Origin: Planctomycetaceae bacterium
GTDB taxonomy: Bacteria > Planctomycetota > Planctomycetia > Pirellulales > Pirellulaceae
Assembly: GCA_024225195.1 (NCBI GenBank)
Contig: JAAEMV010000263.1
Coordinates: 1-48,734 of the forward strand
DNA: 48,734 nt
Direction: 5' to 3'
Shown here one piece after another: positions 20,132-28,278 of the stretch (position 1 is the stretch's first letter; each line of letters starts with the position of its first letter). The position numbers and the translations under genes were made by a program. The notes below the pieces were generated by a model. That model was not told where the DNA came from. It saw nothing but the letters and a program-made list of their open reading frames with translations, and ran no database searches.

Positions 20132-23126
20132 CTCCCCTGACAATTCGCAAAGCGACCCTGAAATACTTGAACAGATCGTTGACCATTTCACCAACCGTCT
20201 CCGAGCAGGGGAACATCCTGCCATCGCTGAATATCAAGACCAGTACCCTAAATTCAGAGACGAAATTGAAGACTTGCTTGCATCCGTAGCAATGATCGAG
20301 CAGCTAAAATCTGATCCGACAAACTCACCCTCTAAATCGAGGTCGCTCGATGAAGTCTCCGGCCTCGATCGGATTGGGCCTTACAAGATCAAGGGAGAGA
20401 TTGGCCGCGGGGGAATGGGAGTCGTTTTCGAAGCAGTTCATGAATCGCTGGGAAAACGCGTCGCAATCAAAGTGATGCCAACGCCACTGATCAACAGTAA
20501 AAACTTCGTCGAGCGATTTAAAAGAGAAGCACAGTCGGCCGCAAGATTACACCACACAAATATTGTTAGTGTATTTGGGGTCGGCGAGGGCGAAGGGTAC
20601 CATTACTACGTGATGGACTTAATCGATGGACAGACACTAGGTGCCGTCATCAACGGGATCAATGCGTCCGATCCCATCAGCACGCGGATAGACCGTTATG
20701 AAACCCGATTGGATTTGAGCGGAGACCTCACCCTCGCGCTCAACGCCTCAACCCTCTTAGAAGAATCAACAGCCACATCGCACAAACAAAACGCGACGGA
20801 TTCCTCAACTGCCAACTCTCAAACTCGACCGATCAAGAAATCCAACCACTACCGCTGGGCGGCAAGAATCGCCGCAGACATCTCCGATGCGGTCGCCTTT
20901 GCTCACGATGCCGACCTCCTTCACCGGGACATCAAACCCTCGAATATTATCCTCGATCAAAAAGGCCAAGTCTGGATTACTGATTTTGGCCTGGCCAAAG
21001 ATACTCGCAGCGAAATCAATCTCACAAAAACCGGTGATGTCATCGGAACCCCCCAATACCTCTCCCCCGAATCGCTCGAAGGGAAATACGACTGTCGCAG
21101 TGAAGTCTACTGTATCGGCCTGACGCTCTACGAACTGGCTACGCTGCAGCCTGCATTTAACAATGGAACCACAGCGGAAGTCATCCGGGCGATTGCGACA
21201 TCCTCTCCACCATCACCTCGCAAAATCAGCCCCGACATTCCGATCGACCTCAGTACGATTATCGAAAAGTCAATTTCGAAAAATGCGGAAGAACGCTACC
21301 CTACGGTCAAGGATCTTCAACGAGATCTCATCGCGTTTGTGGAAGACCGTACGATCGCAGCGCGCCCACCGTCAACGATTGAAATGGTGAGCAAGTGGGG
21401 ACGTCGCAATCCGCTGGCAGCTTCACTTTCAGTCATTTCTTGCATCCTCTTGCTACTCGTCGCTGTCGCAACCTCCTTTGGCTATCTGTACACCAAAGAT
21501 GCACTGGCAAAAGAAGCAAAAAAATCTGCACTCTTAGAAGATCAAATCATAGAGACGGAGAAAGCTAACAATAAATTCCAGGCAGCTTACAAAAAGCAAG
21601 AAAGTGAATACCAACGTGCCGAACGCAATGTTGATATTTCCATTCAGGCGTTTGATCGGATGTTCAAACAACTCGTCGCCAAAGATTCAGCCAACTCAAC
21701 TGAACTTAGTATCGACGGACTTGAAGACCTGCAAGGAATCGAAACCTCGATTACGAAACAGGATGCTGTTTTCCTAGAAGAATTCCTTGCCTTTTACGAC
21801 AAATTTGCGACTAACAATTTTGACAACAAAGATCTGCAAGCTGAATCCGCTCGAGCCTTTCGGCGCGTTGCAAACATCTATCAATTACTTGGGGAAGTTG
21901 ACCGCTCTTTCGATGCTTACAAAAAATCAATCGAGTTGTACAACAAAGTGCTCGTTGAATCACCCGAATCCAAGGAATCGCTAATCGCTCTGGTGCAAAC
22001 GAAAAATGAACTCAGCCGAGCCTACCGACGTGACCAGAACCTTTCAGAAGCGATCGCTCAAAATCAAAATGCGATCCAACTTTTAAGAGATGTTCCTGTT
22101 GAGCAACTCGACAACCAATTGAAACTGGAACTGGCCAAGACATTCAACTCCATCGGCTCCAGCCTTGCCATCAACGCCGTCATCTATGACAGTCTTGAAG
22201 AAAGCCGTTTAGCCAAGAATGGAACGCCGGGATTCCACCGTCGTGCCGAAGGGCATCGACCGCCAACTTGGACCGAATTGTATCTCGAAAAAATGCGATT
22301 TCGGCGCCCTCCACCGCGAAAGGGGCAAGATCTAACAAAACGGCCCAATGCTAATCGACCGAACACTACCCGGCCTAATACTAACCGGCCTAAAGATGGT
22401 CCCGGCTTTCTCGCTCGCGGCCCCGGTAGATCCCGCAATCACGAAGCCAACCTAAGACTCTTACGGCGAAGCAAAGAAAATGCAGACAGAGCAATTACAA
22501 TCCTCGACCAGCTAATTGATGAGGAACCGAACAATGCCGATTATCGATCAGCCCGCGCTGAATGCTACTGTTGTCTCGCGTGGAGTTTTGTCGAACCCGA
22601 CCAAAAAGCTGCCTTAAATATGCGTAGCCTCGCAATTGAGGAACTCGAATCGTTAATCGCTGAATCCCCCGGCAACTCGAACTACCGCTACCGCCTCGCC
22701 ATGGCCTATTCACTGAGCAACCCATCAGATTCTCCAGAGAATCGAAAACTGATGCTGGAAAGCTCCATCAAAATAGCCAACGATCTCAAAACCCAATTCC
22801 CTAAAGTCCTGGACTATCACTATCTATTTATTTCCGTCCAGAACATATTGGCAGTCAATTTTGTTTCCGCCGGAAATCTAGACGAAGCATTAAAGGCGTT
22901 CCAAAACTCGAAAGATACTTTTGACGAGATTTTACAGCTGAACCCAGATGGCAGTGCGCTCCGGCAGACAGATCGTTTTTTCGGCGTGCAGCTTCGCAGC
23001 TTGGTCGAAGCGGCTGAGAAAAACGCTGATGAAAAAATCGCCCGGTCAGCCAAGGACATTCGCGAGGATTTGAATAAAATGATCTCCGAATATCGAATTC
23101 GTCAAGAATCAACAACTCAGAAGTAA
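20121..23126 (+). CDS. Transmembrane Ser/Thr protein kinase with TPR-like tail
   Basis: The 1001-residue protein has a short N-terminal helical region, then a kinase domain. The glycine-rich loop GRGGMG is at residues 95-100 and the Lys lies in VAIKVM. The catalytic loop HRDIKPSN starts at 268, DFG at 288, and the usual APE is SPE. Between the hinge and HRD there is an extra low-complexity stretch of roughly 55 residues compared with PknB-type kinases. One membrane segment lies near 431-456 (ISCILLLLVAVATSFGYLY). The outer part is helical with TPR-like repeats and an Asn/Arg/Pro/Thr-rich tandem repeat near 740-760. ATG at 20121 overlaps the sigma gene. A 7-bp hairpin follows the stop. It likely phosphorylates proteins in response to a signal; the target is unknown. 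Confidence 0.92.
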   Translation: MVANSPDNSQSDPEILEQIVDHFTNRLRAGEHPAIAEYQDQYPKFRDEIEDLLASVAMIEQLKSDPTNSPSKSRSLDEVSGLDRIGPYKIKGEIGRGGMGVVFEAVHESLGKRVAIKVMPTPLINSKNFVERFKREAQSAARLHHTNIVSVFGVGEGEGYHYYVMDLIDGQTLGAVINGINASDPISTRIDRYETRLDLSGDLTLALNASTLLEESTATSHKQNATDSSTANSQTRPIKKSNHYRWAARIAADISDAVAFAHDADLLHRDIKPSNIILDQKGQVWITDFGLAKDTRSEINLTKTGDVIGTPQYLSPESLEGKYDCRSEVYCIGLTLYELATLQPAFNNGTTAEVIRAIATSSPPSPRKISPDIPIDLSTIIEKSISKNAEERYPTVKDLQRDLIAFVEDRTIAARPPSTIEMVSKWGRRNPLAASLSVISCILLLLVAVATSFGYLYTKDALAKEAKKSALLEDQIIETEKANNKFQAAYKKQESEYQRAERNVDISIQAFDRMFKQLVAKDSANSTELSIDGLEDLQGIETSITKQDAVFLEEFLAFYDKFATNNFDNKDLQAESARAFRRVANIYQLLGEVDRSFDAYKKSIELYNKVLVESPESKESLIALVQTKNELSRAYRRDQNLSEAIAQNQNAIQLLRDVPVEQLDNQLKLELAKTFNSIGSSLAINAVIYDSLEESRLAKNGTPGFHRRAEGHRPPTWTELYLEKMRFRRPPPRKGQDLTKRPNANRPNTTRPNTNRPKDGPGFLARGPGRSRNHEANLRLLRRSKENADRAITILDQLIDEEPNNADYRSARAECYCCLAWSFVEPDQKAALNMRSLAIEELESLIAESPGNSNYRYRLAMAYSLSNPSDSPENRKLMLESSIKIANDLKTQFPKVLDYHYLFISVQNILAVNFVSAGNLDEALKAFQNSKDTFDEILQLNPDGSALRQTDRFFGVQLRSLVEAAEKNADEKIARSAKDIREDLNKMISEYRIRQESTTQK
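22341..22396 (+). repeat. Short in-frame tandem repeat in the kinase gene
   Basis: Four or so degenerate ~15-base units encode NRPNT/TRPNT/NRPKD-type pentapeptides inside the extracytoplasmic part of the kinase. Copies differ by base substitutions. Confidence 0.6.
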
Positions 23127-23138
23127 ATCGTGTACCCC

Positions 23139-23158
23139 GCTGCCATTGAACTGGCAGC
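23139..23158 (+). terminator. Possible terminator hairpin after the kinase gene
   Basis: A perfect 7-bp stem, GCTGCCA with TGGCAGC, and loop TTGAAC starts 12 bases after the kinase stop codon. No T-run follows (CTCTAAAC), so it may be a weak terminator or an RNA 3'-end stabiliser. Confidence 0.4.
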
Positions 23159-23220
23159 CTCTAAACAAAAACACGATGACCGACACCACTTAAAATCAAA
23201 TGCGACAGCGGAGCCGTTTC

Positions 23221-24006
23221 GTGGAAGTTATTAACGACAGCATTTATAATCACCCGCGTTACTACGACCTTGTATTTGGCGCTGACTGTGCGGCTGAGAC
23301 GCGGTTTATTTGCGACGTCAATCGCAAGTATCTCAACAATCAAGCGAGTCGTCTGTTTGAACCCGCCTGTGGCACAGGCCGATTAATGTACAGCCTCGCC
23401 AAACGCGGGTTTGAAGTCGAAGGGATCGATTTGAACCCCAAGGCAATCGAATTCAGCAATCAACGATCCGCCCGTCATGGCCTGCCACAAACAGCATTCG
23501 TGGCCGACATGGGCGAGTTTCAAGCAAAACGAAAATGGGATTTAGCCTTCAACACAGTCAACAGTTTTCGGCACTTAACCGACAAAGCTTCCACAATGTC
23601 TCACCTTCGCTGCATGGCCAGGCAAACCAAGCGAGGTGGAATTTATCTAATCGGATTCCATCTCACCCCCGAAACTGAGGATCCAACCGACTGGGAGTCA
23701 TGGTCAGCTCGCCGCGGGAACCTCTCAGTCATCACGAAAATGTGGACAATCAATCGATCCCCTCGCAAACGGCTCGAAACTTTTGGAATGCACTTCGACA
23801 TCTACACTCCGACACGACAATTTCGAATCAGTGACGAACTAAGGATGCGAAGCTATACAAAGAGCCAATTCGCTTCGCTGATTGAAGAATCAAACTGCTG
23901 GGACATCGCTGGAACCTACGACTTCACTTACGACATAAATCAGCCAATCAATGTCGATTCGGCAAGCGAAGACGTCGTCTATATCTTAAAAAAGAAACAA
24001 AACTAA
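23221..24006 (+). CDS. Class I SAM-dependent methyltransferase
   Basis: The 261-residue enzyme carries the Rossmann methyltransferase motif I FEPACGTGRLMYSLAKRG and the acidic end of strand 2, VEGIDLNP, which bind S-adenosylmethionine. Motif FNTVNSFRHL corresponds to the region after strand 4. The acceptor substrate is unknown. GTG at 23221 is chosen because GGAG at 23210-23213 lies 7 nt upstream; an in-frame ATG at 23200 would add 7 residues and has no ribosome binding site. It follows the kinase gene by ~95 bases with a hairpin between, so co-transcription is uncertain. It converges with the membrane-protein gene 42 bases on. Confidence 0.82.
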   Translation: MEVINDSIYNHPRYYDLVFGADCAAETRFICDVNRKYLNNQASRLFEPACGTGRLMYSLAKRGFEVEGIDLNPKAIEFSNQRSARHGLPQTAFVADMGEFQAKRKWDLAFNTVNSFRHLTDKASTMSHLRCMARQTKRGGIYLIGFHLTPETEDPTDWESWSARRGNLSVITKMWTINRSPRKRLETFGMHFDIYTPTRQFRISDELRMRSYTKSQFASLIEESNCWDIAGTYDFTYDINQPINVDSASEDVVYILKKKQN

Positions 24007-24048
24007 AAACGAACGTAAGAACGCCGCCCCATCATTTGTTTTTAAATC

Positions 24049-24729
24049 CTAACGATCTTCCAAGTTCAGAACTCGCTCTTTTGAACGCGTATTCTTTTTT
24101 CCTTTTGCGTTACTGTTTTTCAGATCGACCGGCTTGCTGGGGAACCGCCCTTGGGTTCGCTGGCTACGCAAGCGGCGGCGCTGAGCCTTGGTTAATCGTT
24201 GCAACCCAACTGCTACCGAAGGCTTATTCGATCGAGCCGTCCTGGGTTTACCCGGAATGGCCTTCACCTTTGCCGGAACGACTGCCCTCTTGGTGACAGC
24301 ACTGAGTGGAGGAAAAGTGTCGCTCGACAGCATCGCCATCTGAGCCACTGCGGGCCGCCTCCCATCCGCCCCATGCAGATAGCCCATCAGACCAATTTGG
24401 AACAGCATTAGCGAACCAGCGACTGGAACCGCCAGTCGACTCCAGTATCGAAACAAAAGAAACAAAATCGTCATCACTGAAATTGTTCCCAGTCCTTTGC
24501 CAACCAGAAATAGAGAAACGTACTCAGGTTCAAGGCTGATCAACCAAGCACAAAAAGGATTTTGCTCTTCGATCACTGCACGGTACTCATAAACTAACCA
24601 AGCGTCATAGAGAGAGACTAAACCAATCAAAAAGACGGTTACTGGGTATATCTTGCCAAGAAAAGCCTGGCTTTGAATTCGATTTTTTAATTGACCTACA
24701 GGTAACGCACTGGCATCCACTGAATACAT
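24049..24729 (-). CDS. Membrane protein of unknown function with a basic C-terminal tail
   Basis: The 226-residue protein has three likely membrane segments: IYPVTVFLIGLVSLYDAWLV, YVSLFLVGKGLGTISVMTILFLLF and LAVPVAGSLMLFQIGLMGYL. The last ~90 residues are Lys/Arg-rich and probably cytoplasmic. No family is recognised. ATG at 24729 has AGTGAGGAAAG upstream at a slightly long spacing; a GTG at 24759 would overlap that site. The gene stands alone on the minus strand, with a long non-coding stretch before it. Confidence 0.7.
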   Translation of the reverse strand: MYSVDASALPVGQLKNRIQSQAFLGKIYPVTVFLIGLVSLYDAWLVYEYRAVIEEQNPFCAWLISLEPEYVSLFLVGKGLGTISVMTILFLLFRYWSRLAVPVAGSLMLFQIGLMGYLHGADGRRPAVAQMAMLSSDTFPPLSAVTKRAVVPAKVKAIPGKPRTARSNKPSVAVGLQRLTKAQRRRLRSQRTQGRFPSKPVDLKNSNAKGKKNTRSKERVLNLEDR

Positions 24730-25341
24730 ATTTACTCGTACTTTCCTCACTTGGAACACTCTGTTTCAAACTGCTTACAGAGAGCAACGACAGAGTCTCG
24801 CAAAAAAAACTTCAAAACATAACAAATCAATGCACCCACCGTTAAACGGCAGCATTGAGTCCGAGATGTTCATCAGACGCTATTTTAAATTTTGGAAAGT
24901 GGTACCAATCAGATGCGACAAACCGCTATTTAATTGAAACAATTTAAATAAAAAATCATTCAATTTTTACAGGGACAAATGAAGCCAAATCACAGATCAC
25001 CTTCCCAATCCTTGGCCACTAAACTCATACAACTAGTTGAATTTTTCGTTGTTCTATTAATCAATACTCTTTTCTCCTTACTCGCTAAGAGCGAGAAGTA
25101 GATTATGACGCCCAAATGTTAAAAAAGCATGAATTAGGTTGATGGCGCCTCGGCCGCGGCCGGTAAATCGCTAACGACATCGGTCGAAAAATCGTCACAA
25201 TTCAGTCCCAACATCGAGGCAAAATCACAAGGTAAGTGCCGAGATGGGAGTGTTCTTTGAATTTGACGAGCAGCTGTTTTCACCATTTTTCGATCAACAC
25301 GAACAAACCCTTCCGACCTTCACGGACAAGCCCCGGATCAA
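24730..25341. other. Long intergenic region upstream of the membrane-protein gene
   Basis: About 610 bases. It lies between the 3' end of the deiodinase-like gene and the membrane-protein gene, both on the minus strand. It contains an AT-rich part (24880-25080), a 6-bp hairpin CTCGCT-AAG-AGCGAG at 25081-25095 without a T-run, and a perfect 12-base palindrome CGGCCGCGGCCG at 25151-25162. Short frames on the plus strand (from 25236 and 25244) run into the antisense of the deiodinase-like gene and are treated as shadows. No RNA gene was recognised. Confidence 0.4.
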
Positions 25342-26427
25342 TCACCGACCCGACTCATTCCGTGGCGAACGCCTTGATCTGCCACGCTGGGATGGACGCA
25401 ACTCTTCTTTTGATAAATTCCCATCGGAATTTTTGTCCAATGTTTTCAATGACTTCGGAGCCCCTTCGATTTCATCAACCGACAATTTTCCATCTTTATT
25501 AAGATCTAAAGCGATGATAACGGGCATGTGCATGCTTGAACGACGAGCTACCGGTGGATTCACTGGGCTGTCGCCAGAATCACCTGCCGCCTCTCCTCCA
25601 AGTTCAACCCGAATTGCCGCCCGCAGTTCATCCGGTTTGAAACCCGAAGGGCCACGACCTCCCGCGTAGGCCACACGCCCATCTTTCCCAATTAAATACA
25701 ATCGATCGGGATGCGCTGCGTAATCGGTTCCAGTTTTGTCGTCTATTTTGTCGAGGAGCGTCGGGATTTTTATACCTAATGACTCTACAAAGTCCTTGGC
25801 TATCTGATTCCGCTCTTCCGTAGAAACGGGCTCTTCTACAATGGCATTGTACATTGGCCGATCGCCATCGATCGCATGAGCTTCCCGGCAGTAGACCATA
25901 AAAAACTGAACATCAGTGCCATACTCTTCAAACAACTTGTCCAGCTGACCAGCCGAACGAACAAAAGGCGGTCACGAACAGCTTCCAAAAATCAACGCCA
26001 CTGGCTTACTCCCTTGGAAGCTGGCAAGTTCGACTGTTTTTGATGGCTCATTCACGTAAGCGAGGTTAAACCCGGGAGCCACATCCCCTTTCACCGGAGG
26101 CGCGACACTCGAAGAATTCGAAGATCGTTTCTGCCGTTCTCGTGAAAACGGTTTGCGAGAAATTCCCCCGCCCCAATCCTTGGATGAAATGACTCCATCA
26201 CGGTTGACGTCAAGTCGCTGAAACTTCTCGGCTCCCCGAGAATATTCGGCCTCTGTAAGCTGGCCGTCTCCATTTGCATCATATTTATCTTGCAGGTAAT
26301 CCCAAACTTCAACACTACCACTGTTTCTATTCTGTTGCCCCTTCTGTTGCCCCAAAACTGAATCACCACCATAGGCAATCCCAACAAGAACCAATGACAA
26401 CCCTGTGATTGTTAGACGACGCTTCAT
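25342..26427 (-). CDS. Deiodinase-like selenoprotein with EF-hands; UGA read as selenocysteine
   Basis: Read through one in-frame TGA at 25972-25974, this is a 361-residue protein with selenocysteine at residue 152. A signal peptide (MKRRLTITGLSLVLVGIAYGG) points to export. EF-hand calcium loops lie at 50-61 (DANGDGQLTEAE) and 73-84. A thioredoxin-fold domain follows, with KPVALIFGSCS-U-PPF. The family's selenocysteine motif is GSCT-U-PPF. Further deiodinase hallmarks downstream are REAH (His 184), RLYLI, GGRGPSGF and ELRAAI. Two more EF-hands lie at 308-319 and 331-342, then a basic tail. The reaction is unknown; bacterial relatives may be thiol- or peroxide-active selenoenzymes rather than act on thyroid hormone. 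Conventional calling would split it into two genes (25972-26427 and 25342-25935). Confidence 0.88.
25936..25965 (-). promoter_or_regulatory. Candidate bacterial SECIS hairpin
   Basis: Starting 6 nt after the UGA in the mRNA, UUUGUUC pairs with GGACAAG (7 bp, two of them G-U). A GUUC bulge follows on the 5' side, then GGCU pairs with AGCU (4 bp, one G-U), closed by a GGUC tetraloop. The loop begins 21 nt after the UGA. Known bacterial SECIS elements have a short upper stem, bulged U and a G-rich apical loop at about this distance; E. coli fdhF has, from memory, the same GGUC loop. It would recruit SelB with Sec-tRNA. The fold was made by hand. Confidence 0.7.
25972..25974 (-). other. In-frame UGA, predicted selenocysteine codon
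   Basis: The TGA lies between Ser 151 and Pro 153 of the deiodinase-like protein. The frame is open on both sides for 151 and 209 codons, with matching family similarity on each side. Deiodinases carry selenocysteine at this exact place. Confidence 0.88.
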
Positions 26428-26687
26428 GTTTTACCCCGTTAAAAGATGACAGCACAGGTCGCCCAAGACCTGCAAGAGACAAACGGACGCTTCTAACTGA
26501 CACGCATCGCCGTGGGGTTCGAGACAGAAAAAACGTGGACCGAGGAAATCAAGCTTATCGCACGCCAATTTTCGCCGCCACGATAACTAAGTAATCAATC
26601 AAAAGACTTCACAATCATCACCTCACAGCCAAAACTGACACCGCAGCTCAACAGCGCTGAAGCGATCAGTTCGATTAACATTCGCGC
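26428..26687. other. Intergenic region between rpoD and the deiodinase-like gene
   Basis: About 260 bases upstream of the selenoprotein gene, bounded by the rpoD terminator. It must hold the promoter and leader of the selenoprotein gene. No clear promoter motif or second hairpin was identified. Confidence 0.4.
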
Positions 26688-26721
26688 AAAAAAAGAGGCG
26701 GGTCATGAAACCCGCCTCTTT
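26688..26721 (-). terminator. Rho-independent terminator of the rpoD-like gene
   Basis: On the minus strand a 12-bp perfect stem (AAAGAGGCGGGT with its complement) encloses a 6-base loop, and seven U residues follow. It begins 27 bases after the stop of the sigma factor gene. Confidence 0.93.
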
Positions 26722-26748
26722 CTTTAACTTAAACCGTTTGCTCAAAAA

Positions 26749-28278
26749 TTAATCGAGGAAACCAACTAATTCTTGAGACCGACTTGGCTGCTGAAGCTTT
26801 CTGACCGCTTTCGCCTCGATCTGGCGAATACGCTCACGAGTCACTTTGAAAATGTGTCCCACTTCTTCCAGCGTATAGCTATATCCGTCACCGAGCCCGT
26901 AGCGAAGTTTAATGATCTCGCGTTCACGATAACTGAGTGTCTTCAGGACATCCTGAATCCGCCCACGAAGCATTTCCTGCGAAGCACCAATTGACGGACT
27001 TTCCGCCTCACCATCCGGCAGAAGGTCACCGAAATGGCTGTCCTCACTGTTACCAACAGGCCGATCAAGACTGATTGGATAACGACTCATTGCAAGCACG
27101 CGACGTGCTTCGTCGATGGTCGTCTCGCTTCGTCGTGCAACTTCTTCAAGAGTTGGCTCACGTCCAAGTTCCTGAAGCAACTGACGCGAAACCGTTCGAA
27201 CACGTGACATGGTTTCAACCATATGCACTGGAATACGAATCGTTCGGCTTTGATCCGCGACAGCACGGGTAATCGCCTGACGAATCCACCAGGTTGCATA
27301 GGTACAAAACTTGAATCCACGACGGTACTCAAATTTATCAACCGCACGCATCAATCCAGCGTTCCCCTCTTGGATCAGATCCAAAAAGCTCAAACCGCGA
27401 TTACGATATTTCTTTGCGATGGAGACGACCAGTCGCAAGTTACCTTCGGAAAGCTCTCGCTTTGCCTTTTGATATTTGGTGTAAATATCGCGAAGATACT
27501 TTACCCGATTCCGCAAGCTAGTCGGAGATTCCTGACAAGCCAACAAGATCGTTCGCATTTCTTGAATCCAAGCTTCACGCTCAATCGCGGGCTTCCGCAA
27601 TTTTTTGTGTTCTTTGATCTTGTCCATTAACTCATCGACGCGAGCACTGAAATCTTCGATCGTACGAATCATTAATTCGATACGCTGTGTTCGCAAACCG
27701 AGTTCTTCGATCAGACGAACTGCTCGGCGGCGACGACGAGCTAGATTTTTCCACGCGGTTTTACGCCGAGCCTGGGTATGAGACTTCGAAAATGCCGTCA
27801 AAAAATCATGACGATTTCGCTTAAGCAAAACCGAAAGCGTATTGAGGTTGTGAGGGATTCGACCAAGAATCTGCTCTTTTTCAAGCCGATCAGTCACCGA
27901 AACCTGAACCGTTCGATCAAACGGCAGTTCTCCACGGTGTACTCTCACGAGCGTTTTATAGGCGTAACGAATCACGTAATCGCACTCAAGCAATTTCGTA
28001 CGAAACTCTCGTCGAGTCTCTTCAATTCGTTTCGCTAATGTGATTTCTTCGGTTCGCGTCAGAAGCGGAATCTCGCCCATCTGAGTTAGATACATCCGAA
28101 CCGGGTCGTCTGACCATGATTCAGATTCATCTACACCAGCAGCCAATTCCTCACCGTCGCTTTTAGCGGTGGCGGTATCGGATGGAGCCGGCGGGCTAGC
28201 TTCAACTACTTCTTCGAATCGCTTGGGAGCAACACGTGTTCGTGTTGCGTCATCGTCTTCTAGCAGTGCATCGTACAA
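26749..28278 (-). CDS. rpoD: Primary RNA polymerase sigma factor (RpoD/SigA family)
   Basis: The ~509-residue sigma-70 factor directs RNA polymerase to housekeeping promoters. After a ~65-residue acidic low-complexity N-terminus comes region 1.2 ([22 protein letters not shown]). A long helical non-conserved region follows, then region 2 ([52 protein letters not shown]), region 3, and region 4 ([32 protein letters not shown]). Region 1.1 is not recognisable. The start is TTG at 28278, with AGGAG 7 nt upstream; an in-frame TTG at 28296 would lie upstream of that site. A strong terminator follows. Its completeness supports a primary, group 1 or 2, factor. Confidence 0.93.
   Translation of the reverse strand: MYDALLEDDDATRTRVAPKRFEEVVEASPPAPSDTATAKSDGEELAAGVDESESWSDDPVRMYLTQMGEIPLLTRTEEITLAKRIEETRREFRTKLLECDYVIRYAYKTLVRVHRGELPFDRTVQVSVTDRLEKEQILGRIPHNLNTLSVLLKRNRHDFLTAFSKSHTQARRKTAWKNLARRRRRAVRLIEELGLRTQRIELMIRTIEDFSARVDELMDKIKEHKKLRKPAIEREAWIQEMRTILLACQESPTSLRNRVKYLRDIYTKYQKAKRELSEGNLRLVVSIAKKYRNRGLSFLDLIQEGNAGLMRAVDKFEYRRGFKFCTYATWWIRQAITRAVADQSRTIRIPVHMVETMSRVRTVSRQLLQELGREPTLEEVARRSETTIDEARRVLAMSRYPISLDRPVGNSEDSHFGDLLPDGEAESPSIGASQEMLRGRIQDVLKTLSYREREIIKLRYGLGDGYSYTLEEVGHIFKVTRERIRQIEAKAVRKLQQPSRSQELVGFLD

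Noticed and set aside
25081-25095. Hairpin as terminator of the deiodinase-like gene
   Set aside because: The 6-bp stem has a 3-base loop, no T-run on the minus strand, and lies ~250 bases past the stop codon.
25236-25669. Plus-strand frames of 88 and 141 residues
   Set aside because: They run mostly antisense to the deiodinase-like gene, have no recognisable motif and lack a good ribosome binding site.
25342-25935. A stand-alone 197-residue protein starting at TTG 25935
   Set aside because: It has no ribosome binding site or signal peptide, and it starts inside the thioredoxin-fold domain. It is the 3' half of the selenoprotein gene.
25972-26427. A stand-alone 151-residue EF-hand protein ending at the TGA
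   Set aside because: It stops in the middle of the deiodinase active-site motif, and the same frame continues with the rest of the domain, so it is treated as the 5' half of the selenoprotein gene.
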